Shown in pieces: positions 57,474 to 64,000 of a stretch of 64,000 nucleotides of DNA. Every line of letters begins with the position of its first letter. The stretch's first letter is position 1. Made by a program: the position numbers and the translations under genes. A model generated the notes under the pieces. It made no database searches. It was given only the letters and a program-made list of their open reading frames with translations, and had not been told where the DNA came from. Source of the stretch: JAHFUS01 sp035689115 (GTDB lineage: Bacteria; Actinomycetota; Acidimicrobiia; Acidimicrobiales; GCA-2861595). The DNA lies in the NCBI GenBank assembly GCA_035689115.1, contig DASSMA010000014.1, positions 1 to 64,000 of the forward strand, written 5' to 3'.

Positions 57474-60191
57474 CTACGACATGGCGCGGGCTTCGGCGTC
57501 GACGGCCGGCGGCACCGGAGAGACAAGGACCCGTGCGTCCACGGCCACGGCGCCTGAGGGCGACACGATCACCGGGTTCAGGTCCAGCTCCTGCACCTCG
57601 GGCACCACGCCGGCCAGCCGCGCCACCCGCTGGAGCACCGACTCCAGGGCGTCGACGGCGGCGGGGGGCGCCCCGCGGTAGCCGAACAGCAGGGGCGACG
57701 ACCGCAGCGAGCGCACCATCTCGGCGGCGTCGAGATCGGTGAGGGGGAGGACCCGGAAGGTCCGGTCGCCGAGCAACTCGGTGGCGACGCCGCCCAGGCC
57801 CAGCATGACGAGGGGGCCGAACAGCGGGTCCTGCACCACGCCCACGATCGTCTCGACGCCGGGCTCGGCCATCTGCTGGACGACGGCGCCGCTCATCCCG
57901 GCACCGATGCCGGCGGCCATCGACGCGTAGGCGCCCGCCACCTCGTCCTCGTCGCGCAGGTCGAGCTGGACACCGCCCACGTCGCTCTTGTGGACCAGCC
58001 CGGGTCCGGAGGCCTTCACCGCCACCGGGAAGCCGAGCCGCGAGGCGGCGGCGGCCGCCTCCGCAGGGCTCGCCACCGTGGCGCTGCGCACGACCTGGAC
58101 CCCGGCCGCCGCGAGCAGCTCGTCGATCCCCCCTGCCGGCAGCCAGCCGCCCGCCGGCGCGCCGGCCAGGAAGGCGCTGACCACCGTGCGGGCCCGCTCG
58201 ACGTCGAACCGTTCGAGGACGGGGACGACGCCGGGGGGCCGGCGCCGCCACTCGGCGTAGCCTGCCGCCCGCGCCAGGGCCCGGGCGGCCGGCTCCGGGG
58301 AGGCGAACGCCGGCACGGCGGGGCCCGGGTCGGGCGCGTCGCGTCGCTCCCGGAGCAGCGGCTGCATGTCGGGCCAGGCCAGGAAGCAGGCGACCACCGG
58401 CTTGCCGGCGACCGCTGCCGTACGGGGCAGCACAGCGGCCACGCCGCCCGCGGGGGCGGCGTAGGTGGAGGTGTTGATGACGATGGCGGCGTCGACCGCC
58501 TCGTCGGCCAGCACGATCCGTACCGCCTGCTCGTAGATCTCTGGCGTGGCCGAGGCGACCAGGTCGACGGGGTTGCCCACCGCCGCGTTCTCGTCGGCGA
58601 TCTTCCGCAGGGCCTCCTGGGTGCCGGGGCCCAACTCGGGGATGGTCAGCCCGGCGCCGTCGCAGGCGTCGGTGGCGAGGATGCCGGGACCCCCCGAGTT
58701 CCCGACGATCGCCACCCGCCGGCCGCCGGGAAGGGGCTGCGAGTCGAGGAGCATCGCCATGTCGAACAGCTCGTCGAGGGTGTCGACGCGGATCACGCCG
58801 GTCTGGCGGAAGAGGGCGTCGACAGCCACGTCGGGGCTCGCCATGGCGGCCGTGTGCGACGAGGCGGCCCGCATCCCGGCCGCCGACCGCCCGCTCTTCA
58901 CCGCCACGATGGGCTTGCGGCGGGAGACGCGACGGGCGATGCGGCTGAACTTGCGGGGGTTGCCGAACGACTCCAGGTAGAGCAGCACCACGGTGGTGCC
59001 CGGGTCGTCCTCCCAGTACTGGAGGAGGTCGTTGCCGCTGACGTCGACCTTGTTGCCCACCGACACGAAGCTGGACACGCCGAGGCCGATGCGGGCCGAC
59101 CGCTCGAGGATGGCGATGCCGAGCGCGCCCGACTGCGACTGCATCCCGATGTGCCCGGGGGTGGGGGCATAGGGGGAGAACGTGGCATTGAGCCCGACCG
59201 CCGTGTTGGCCACGCCGATGCAATTGGGGCCGACCACCCGCATCCCGTGCCGGCGGGCGAGGACGGCCAGTTCGTGCTGGGCGGCCGTGCCGGCACCACC
59301 CACCTCGCCGAAGCCGGCCGACAGCACCACCAGGCCGGCGACGCCCTTTCTCGCGCACTGCTCGGCGACGTCGAGCACGGCGTGGGACGGAACGGCGACC
59401 ACCGCCAGGTCGACGTCGTCGGGCACCTCGAGCACCGTGGGGTAGGCCTTCACGCTGGCCACCTGCGGGGCGGACGGGTTCACCGGGTAGACGGGTCCGG
59501 CGAACCCGCCGTTGAGCAGGTTCTTCAGCACCTGGTGGCCGACGGCGGCCGGGTTGCGGCTGGCGCCGATCACGGCCACCGCCCGGGGGGCCAGCAGGCG
59601 ACGGACCGAGGCCGCCTCGGCCCGGTGCTCGCGCGCCTCCATGGCGGCGCGGGACCGGTCGGTGGGCTCGATCAGCAGCTCGACGTGGGTGACCTCCCCG
59701 TCGGGAGCGGTGCGCTCCTCGAAGCCGGCGGTGCGGAACACCTCCAGCATGCGGTGGTTGCGGGTGAGGGCGTCGGCCACGAACGAGGTGACGCCACGCT
59801 CGCGGGCCGCGGCCGCCAGGTGCTCCAGCAGGGCGGTTCCGATCCCGCGGCCCTGGTGGCGGTCGGCCACCACGAAGGCGACCTCGGCGCAGTGCGTGCC
59901 CGGCTCGCGGTCGTAGCGCGCCACACCGACCAGCAGGCCGCCCACCTCGGCCACCAGCGCCACCCGGTCGTCGTGGTCGACGTCGGTGAGGTGGTCGGCC
60001 AGCGCCTGCGAGAGGGTGGGCTTGGGGGCGAAGAACCGCAGGTACACGGTCTCCGGCGACAGGCCCTCGTGGAACCTCACGAGGGCGGGCCCGTCGGCCC
60101 GCTCGATCGGACGGATGTGCACGCTTCCGCCGTCGACGAGGACGACGTCGCAGGCCCAGTGCGCCGGGGCGGCGCTCGGCGTGGTGTTCAC
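57474..60191 (-). CDS. GNAT acetyltransferase fused to ADP-forming acyl-CoA synthetase
   Basis: The protein has 905 residues from GTG 60191; a longer frame to 60296 runs into the repeat array and was rejected. The N-terminal GNAT domain (about 20-170) has the acetyl-CoA loop VVADRHQGRGIGTALLEHL. Then come a CoA-binding domain (about 195-290; AVIGASRNPAAVGHQVLKNL), a ligase-CoA region with NCIGVANTAVGLNATF and QSGALGIAILE, and a C-terminal ATP-grasp region (FPVAVKASGPGLVHKSDVGG). The fusion is known in actinobacteria as bifunctional acetate-CoA ligase/GNAT, in the same broad class as the Pat lysine acetyltransferases. It may make acetyl-CoA from acetate or control enzymes by acetylation. Promoter DNA lies in the repeat array. 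Confidence 0.88.
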   Translation of the reverse strand: MNTTPSAAPAHWACDVVLVDGGSVHIRPIERADGPALVRFHEGLSPETVYLRFFAPKPTLSQALADHLTDVDHDDRVALVAEVGGLLVGVARYDREPGTHCAEVAFVVADRHQGRGIGTALLEHLAAAARERGVTSFVADALTRNHRMLEVFRTAGFEERTAPDGEVTHVELLIEPTDRSRAAMEAREHRAEAASVRRLLAPRAVAVIGASRNPAAVGHQVLKNLLNGGFAGPVYPVNPSAPQVASVKAYPTVLEVPDDVDLAVVAVPSHAVLDVAEQCARKGVAGLVVLSAGFGEVGGAGTAAQHELAVLARRHGMRVVGPNCIGVANTAVGLNATFSPYAPTPGHIGMQSQSGALGIAILERSARIGLGVSSFVSVGNKVDVSGNDLLQYWEDDPGTTVVLLYLESFGNPRKFSRIARRVSRRKPIVAVKSGRSAAGMRAASSHTAAMASPDVAVDALFRQTGVIRVDTLDELFDMAMLLDSQPLPGGRRVAIVGNSGGPGILATDACDGAGLTIPELGPGTQEALRKIADENAAVGNPVDLVASATPEIYEQAVRIVLADEAVDAAIVINTSTYAAPAGGVAAVLPRTAAVAGKPVVACFLAWPDMQPLLRERRDAPDPGPAVPAFASPEPAARALARAAGYAEWRRRPPGVVPVLERFDVERARTVVSAFLAGAPAGGWLPAGGIDELLAAAGVQVVRSATVASPAEAAAAASRLGFPVAVKASGPGLVHKSDVGGVQLDLRDEDEVAGAYASMAAGIGAGMSGAVVQQMAEPGVETIVGVVQDPLFGPLVMLGLGGVATELLGDRTFRVLPLTDLDAAEMVRSLRSSPLLFGYRGAPPAAVDALESVLQRVARLAGVVPEVQELDLNPVIVSPSGAVAVDARVLVSPVPPAVDAEARAMS

Positions 60192-60214
60192 GCCGGGAGA
60201 CGCTATTCCTGCAC

Positions 60215-60822
60215 TCACTTCCTCGGCGGGGCGGCCCTTCTTGCCGGCGCCTTCCCTCGTCCGAACGCGCCGCTGCGCGGCGCTTCCTCGCCTCACGGGC
60301 TCATTTGCTCGGCGGGGCGGCCCTCTTGCCGGCGCCTTCCCTCGGTCCGCACGCGCTGCTCCGCAGCGCTTCCTCGCCTCACGGCTCGGATCGACCCTCG
60401 GTCCAGGCGCCGGCGGGCCGCTCGCCTCGCTGGCTCATTTGCTCGGCGGGGCGGCCCTCTTGCCGGCGCCTTCCCTCGGTCCGCACGCGCTGCTCCGCAG
60501 CGCTTCCTCGCCTGCGGCTCGGATCGGCCTCGGTCCAGGCCCCGGCGGGCCGCTCGCTGGCTCACTTGCTCGGCGGGGCGGCCCTCTTGCCGGCGCCTTC
60601 CCTCGGTCCGCACGCGCTGCTCCGCAGCGCTTCCTCGCCTCACGGCTCGGATCGGCCTCGGTCCAGGCGCCGGCGGGCCGCTCGCCTCGCTGGCTCATTT
60701 GCTCGGCGGGGCGGCCCTCTTGCCGGCGCCTTCCCTCGTCCGAACGCGCCGCTTCGCGTCGCTTCCTCGCCTCACGGCTCGGATCGGCCTCGGTCCAGGC
60801 GCCGGCGGGCCGCTCGCCTCGC
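60215..60822. repeat. Tandem array of about five structured repeats of about 130 bases
   Basis: Units begin with a TCATTTGCTCGGCGGGGCGG-like run at about 60215, 60300, 60434, 60561 and 60694; the first unit lacks its second half and spacing is 86 to 134 bases. Each unit holds a short hairpin, GCGCTGC-TCC-GCAGCGC in three copies, changed to GCGCCGC-TGC-GCGGCGC in the first copy so that pairing is kept. An outer pair GCCGGCGCC and GGCGCCGGC brackets it, with one mismatch in the third full unit. No coding sequence fits. It fills the region between divergent genes at 60191 and 60876. Confidence 0.85.
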
Positions 60823-60875
60823 ATTTCGTGACGTTTGGCCCTGCCCTTTCCCGGGTCCTCTGTCACCCTCTGAGC

Positions 60876-62597
60876 ATGGGCTCGCCGGACCCGTACCGTG
60901 CCGTCTTCCAGCACGCCCCAGACGCGGTGGTGATCGTGGACGACGGCGGGCGGATCGTCGACGCCAACCACCCGGCGTCGGACCTGTTCGGGTACCCCGT
61001 GGACGAGCTGATCGGGATGCAGGTCGAGCAGCTGATGCCGGCGGGGGCGCGGTCGGTCCACGCCGGCCACCGGGCCCGGTACGGCGCCCACCCGCGGGTG
61101 CGGCCGATGGGCGCCCACCTGGAGCTGTCCGCACTGCGGTCGGACGGCACCGAGGTCGCCGTCGACATCAGCCTGAGCCCGCTGCCAGGAGGTTTGTACG
61201 CCGCCGCCGTGCGCGACGTCACCGAGCGCCGGCGGGCGGCGGCCGAGCTGCGCCAGGCCCAGGCCCGGGCCGAGCGGTCGGCCCAGGCCCTCCTCATGGC
61301 CAACCAGGAGCTACGCCTGCGGGCGGCGGTGGCCGAGCACCTGGCCGAGGGCATCGCCATGGTGCGGGCGGCCGACCGCGTGATCGTCTACACCAACGAC
61401 CGCTGGGACCGCCTCTTCGGGTACCGGCCAGGCGAGCTGCTGGGCCGCCCGGCGTCGGACCTCACGCCGGCCGGCGTGCCGTGGCCGGCCGACCCCGACG
61501 ACGAGTGGACGGGCGAGGTGGAGAACGTTCGCCGGGACGGCACCCGGTGGTGGGCGCTCGCCAGCGTGTCGACCTTCGTCCACCCCGAGCACGGGCCCGT
61601 GCACATCGCCGTGCACCAGGACGTCACCGCCAGACGCCTGGCCCTCGAGGCGGCGGAGCGGAGCGAGGCGAGCTTCCGCAGCGTGTTCGAGGCCAGCCCG
61701 ATCGGCATGGCCCTCGTCGACCCGTCGTGCACCTTCACCAGCGTGAACCCGGCGCTGTGCGAGATGCTGGGCTTCTCGGCCGAGGAGCTCACCGGCCGCA
61801 CGTTCGCCGACGTCACGCCGGGGGAGGACGTGCGGCGCGACGTCGCCCTGCTGGCGGAGCTGTTCGCCGGGGAGCTGCCGTCGTTCACCCTCCAGAAGCG
61901 CTACCTCGCCAGGCACGGCCGGCCGGTGTGGGTGGAGCTGCGGGTGGCCCGGCTGCCGTCCGACGACGGGAAGCGGGCGCTGCTGATCGCCGCCGACATC
62001 ACCGCCCGCAAGCAGACCGAGGCCGACATGGTGCACCGGGCGCTCCACGACCAGCTCACCGGCCTGGCCAACCGCTCCCTCGCCCTCGAACGGCTCCAGC
62101 AGGCGCTGGCCCGGATCGCCCGCACCGACGAGCGGGTCGGCGTGCTGTTCGTGGACCTGGACCAGTTCAAGGCGGTCAACGACGCCTACCTGCACGCGGG
62201 CGGCGACGAGGTCCTGCGCGAGGTGGCTCGCCGGATCGCCTCGGTCGTGCGCCCCTACGACACCGTGGCGCGCCTGGGCGGCGACGAGTTCGTGGTGGTG
62301 TGCGACGGCCTGCCCCCCGGCGACGAGCAGGCCGAGGCCCAGCTGGTGGCGATGGCCGAGCGGCTGCGCGCCGCCGTCTCCCTGCCCATCGACCTGGGCG
62401 CCGCCGGCGTGGTCAGGGTGACGGTGAGCGTGGGCCTGGCGGCCGAGGACGGCCGGGTCCCCACCACGCCGGTCGAGCTGCTCAACCGGGCCGACGTCGG
62501 GCTCTTCGCCGCCAAGGAGGGCGGCCGCGACCAGGTCGTGTACGCCCGCGCCGGCCGGGGAACCAGCGCCGGCCCCGCCGCCCCGCCGGCCGCCTGA
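60876..62597 (+). CDS. PAS-PAS-PAS-GGDEF diguanylate cyclase
   Basis: The protein has 573 residues from ATG 60876. Three PAS domains (about 1-115, 150-255 and 265-385) have typical openings (FQHAPDAVVIVDDGGRIVDAN; FEASPIGMALVDPSCTFTSVN). A GGDEF domain (about 395-555) has the active motif RLGGDEFVVVC near residue 466. It should make cyclic-di-GMP in response to a small ligand or redox state; there is no EAL domain and no membrane segment. The repeat array lies upstream, and a dispersed palindrome follows its stop. Confidence 0.9.
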   Translation: MGSPDPYRAVFQHAPDAVVIVDDGGRIVDANHPASDLFGYPVDELIGMQVEQLMPAGARSVHAGHRARYGAHPRVRPMGAHLELSALRSDGTEVAVDISLSPLPGGLYAAAVRDVTERRRAAAELRQAQARAERSAQALLMANQELRLRAAVAEHLAEGIAMVRAADRVIVYTNDRWDRLFGYRPGELLGRPASDLTPAGVPWPADPDDEWTGEVENVRRDGTRWWALASVSTFVHPEHGPVHIAVHQDVTARRLALEAAERSEASFRSVFEASPIGMALVDPSCTFTSVNPALCEMLGFSAEELTGRTFADVTPGEDVRRDVALLAELFAGELPSFTLQKRYLARHGRPVWVELRVARLPSDDGKRALLIAADITARKQTEADMVHRALHDQLTGLANRSLALERLQQALARIARTDERVGVLFVDLDQFKAVNDAYLHAGGDEVLREVARRIASVVRPYDTVARLGGDEFVVVCDGLPPGDEQAEAQLVAMAERLRAAVSLPIDLGAAGVVRVTVSVGLAAEDGRVPTTPVELLNRADVGLFAAKEGGRDQVVYARAGRGTSAGPAAPPAA

Positions 62598-62602
62598 CGC
62601 CG

Positions 62603-62646
62603 TCCCGAGTACATAGAGTGCGGCTTCCGCACCCTATGCACTCGGA
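62603..62646. repeat. Second copy of the 32031 palindrome
   Basis: Left arm TCCCGAGTACATAGAGTGCGG-like and right arm CCGCACCCTATGCACTCGGA pair with two mismatches around loop CTT. Compared with 32031-32077, the left arm differs at one base and the right arm at one base plus the end. The ATG of the next gene lies in the right arm. Two copies 30 kb apart point to a mobile or dispersed palindromic element. Confidence 0.75.
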
Positions 62647-63538
62647 AAGCGTGAGAGCGCTGCTGGAGCAGCAGCACCCAGACCTGGCCGGGCTGCCCCT
62701 GACCGAGGCGGCGACCGGGTGGGACAACGCCCTGTGGCGCCTCGGCGACGACCTCGCCGTCCGCCTGCCCCACCGGCAGGAGGCAGTGGCGCTCATCCTC
62801 CAGGAGCAACGGTGGTTGCCGGCGCTGGCGCCCCGCCTGCCGCTGCCCGTGCCGGTGCCTGTGCGGGTCGGCCGGCCGGGTGCGGGGTATCCCTGGCCGT
62901 GGTCTGTGGTGCCGTGGTTCGAGGGCACGCCGGGCGACCGGGCGGCACTCGCCGACCCGGCCGGTGCCGCCGGCCAGTTGGCCCGGTTCCTGCGCGCCCT
63001 GCACACCGAGGCGCCGGCCGGCGCTCCCCACAACCCGTACCGCGACGTGCTCCTGGCCGAGCGGGGCGAGCGCCTCGAGGAACGGCTCGCCGGCCTGGGC
63101 GACGAGGTGGACGGCGCCGGCGTCCGCCGGGTGTTCGAGTGGGCGGCGACCGCCCCCGCCCGGGCCGGGCCGCGGGTGTGGATCCACGGCGACCTGCACC
63201 CCGCCAACGTCGTCGTGCGCGACGGGGCACTGGCGGCCGTCGTCGACTTCGGCGACCTGTGCGCCGGCGACCCGGCCGTCGACGTGGCCGGCGCCTGGCT
63301 GCTCCTGCCGCCGGCCGTCCACCCCGTGTTCGCCGCCGCCTACGGCGTCGACCCGGCGCTGGCCCGGCGGGCCACCGGCTGGCTGGCCCTGCTGTCGACC
63401 CTGCTGCTCGCCATCGGCCTCGACGGCCGCCCCACCTACGTGGCGGTGGGGCGGGCCGGCCTGGCCACCGCCCTCGCGGTCAGGCCTCGGGCGGGAGGTG
63501 CTCCCGCGCCCAGAGGGCCGCCTGGGTGCGATCGGTGA
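62636..63538 (+). CDS. Aminoglycoside phosphotransferase-like kinase
   Basis: The protein has 300 residues from ATG 62636, inside the palindrome; GTG 62651 is a start free of that element. The APH fold has a Brenner-like motif VWIHGDLHPANVVVRDG (about 182-198) and the metal-binding DFGDLCAGDPAVDVA (about 208-222), which look catalytic. The N-terminal lobe shows LPHRQEAVALILQEQRWLPAL. It may phosphorylate an antibiotic, a sugar or another small alcohol; resistance is not established. Its last 59 bases overlap the LuxR reading frame on the other strand. Confidence 0.85.
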   Translation: MHSESVRALLEQQHPDLAGLPLTEAATGWDNALWRLGDDLAVRLPHRQEAVALILQEQRWLPALAPRLPLPVPVPVRVGRPGAGYPWPWSVVPWFEGTPGDRAALADPAGAAGQLARFLRALHTEAPAGAPHNPYRDVLLAERGERLEERLAGLGDEVDGAGVRRVFEWAATAPARAGPRVWIHGDLHPANVVVRDGALAAVVDFGDLCAGDPAVDVAGAWLLLPPAVHPVFAAAYGVDPALARRATGWLALLSTLLLAIGLDGRPTYVAVGRAGLATALAVRPRAGGAPAPRGPPGCDR

Positions 63539-63788
63539 CGCCGAGGCTGGCGAAGACGTTGGTGAGGTGGGCCTTCACCGTGCGCTCCGAGATGCCGAGG
63601 CGGCGGGCGATCAGCTTGTTGGGCAGGCCGGCGGCGACCAGGCGCAGGACCTCCTCCTCGCGGGCGCTCAGCCGGGGCCCGCTGCGGGCCGCTCTGTCCT
63701 CGAGGAGCACCCGGGCCGCCTTGGGGTCGAGCGGCGCGTCGCCGGCCGCCGCCGCCCGCACGGCGTCGAGCAGGTCCTCGGGCTCGGT
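63480..63788 (-). pseudogene. 3' part of a NarL/LuxR response regulator, receiver domain missing
   Basis: The minus-strand frame ends at 63480 and its C-terminus is an intact LuxR helix-turn-helix (SAREEEVLRLVAAGLPNKLIA, then SERTVKAHLTNVFASL). Upstream, the usual linker EPEDLLDAVRAAAAG is present, but the preceding KD of a receiver's last helix is replaced at about 63787 by unrelated sequence, and the frame simply runs on to 63950. The receiver is therefore lost or moved. On the other strand a good reading frame begins at 63787. The truncation looks like an insertion or rearrangement junction. Confidence 0.6.
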
Positions 63789-64000
63789 GGACCCCTCCTG
63801 CGTCGGCCAGGTGGTCTCCTGTCGGGTGGAGGTCGACAGCGACGAGCTGGTGGTGCGCTGGGGGACCTCGGTGGTGGCCCGCCACGTGCTTTCCCCCGGC
63901 GCCACCGAGGCGGTGTGGGACCCCGACCACCGCGCCGCCGCCGAGGCCATCGCCCTCGGCCGCTCCCGCCCGCCCCTGCGCCTGGTCCCGCCGGCCGCCG
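63787..64000 (+). CDS. Unidentified protein, possibly transposase C-terminal region (runs off the window)
   Basis: From GTG 63787 the frame is open to the window edge: VDPSCVGQVVSCRVEVDSDE, then VVRWGTSVVARHVLSPG and a WDPDHRAAAEAIAL stretch. The beta-hairpin and the VVARH plus WDP.H pattern remind me of the C-terminal part of IS21/Mu-type transposases, but this is from memory only. It starts at the point where the LuxR gene loses its receiver domain. The true start may be a fusion point, with no upstream promoter. Confidence 0.4.
   Translation, partial: MDPSCVGQVVSCRVEVDSDELVVRWGTSVVARHVLSPGATEAVWDPDHRAAAEAIALGRSRPPLRLVPPAA

Noticed and set aside
60215..60822. CRISPR array
   Set aside because: Repeats are about 130 bases and near-identical with no unique spacers, so this is a tandem repeat and not CRISPR.
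57990..62597. Frame running through the acyl-CoA synthetase complement and the repeat array into the GGDEF gene
   Set aside because: Only the GGDEF part after 60876 is real; the earlier part is antisense and repeat DNA.
1..64000. tRNA, rRNA or known riboswitch
   Set aside because: I saw no cloverleaf, rRNA segment or recognisable aptamer; a covariance-model scan would be decisive.

Overview
The window is about 64 kb of very GC-rich DNA (roughly 70 percent or more by eye) with strong GC bias at third codon positions, frequent GTG and some TTG starts, and purine-rich ribosome binding sites. Actinobacterial families recur: DUF1918, an SCO6745-like protein, DUF1990, an acetate-CoA ligase/GNAT fusion, several universal stress proteins and a RecCBD set. 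I read it as a chromosomal segment of an actinomycete-phylum bacterium, perhaps an Acidimicrobiia relative. There is no rRNA gene to test this. I saw no tRNA, CRISPR array or replication origin.

Left part (1-22.3 kb). A minus-strand pair encodes an AAA+ ATPase of the extracellular contractile injection system (eCIS) type and, overlapping it by four bases, a 1642-residue protein with the short N-terminal LQR..GN..LLQR motif of eCIS-associated proteins and a C-terminal HAE/CxxC deaminase-like toxin region. Two more unlinked proteins carry the same N-terminal motif: one with an HExxH (HEKDH) motif at about 13 kb, and one with a PD-(D/E)xK-like nuclease signature at about 20.4 kb, which overlaps a likely immunity gene. 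No tube, sheath or baseplate gene is in the window. Between them lie a secreted peptidoglycan amidase, an acyltransferase, an acyl-CoA synthetase, a LuxR-type ATPase regulator, a SnoaL-like protein, and a LysR gene divergent from a two-gene unit with a perfect palindrome in the shared region.

Middle part (22.4-50.8 kb). This holds nirBD (assimilatory nitrite reductase), a flavin monooxygenase, membrane and PQQ-repeat proteins, a new 53-residue membrane protein gene, and a universal stress protein gene. The recC-recB-recD operon, with four-base overlaps, ends in a perfect 22-base-arm palindrome that also supplies the stop codon of the convergent DUF2461 gene. lgt, a REC-HPt protein, a GAF-PAS hybrid histidine kinase and a GGDEF-EAL protein follow, suggesting a phosphorelay and cyclic-di-GMP signalling block. 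A ferric-reductase-like membrane protein with a proline-rich secreted partner and two VOC-family proteins complete this part.

Right part (50.9-64 kb). A secreted M23 peptidase is followed by a stress/dormancy-like cluster: Hsp20, an unknown protein, DUF1918, a CBS protein, three universal stress proteins, an FMN-binding PNPOx-like protein and a 905-residue GNAT/ADP-forming acyl-CoA synthetase fusion. Several of these genes, and the distant stress protein gene at 31 kb, have upstream palindromes of the form GGGnCnnnnGnCCC, similar to DevR/DosR boxes, so I infer a hypoxia or dormancy regulon. A 600-base tandem array of structured repeats separates the acyl-CoA synthetase gene from a PAS-GGDEF gene. 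A second copy of the recD palindrome lies at the start of an aminoglycoside-phosphotransferase-like gene. The window ends in a LuxR response-regulator gene that has lost its receiver domain where an opposing reading frame, possibly of a transposase, begins.
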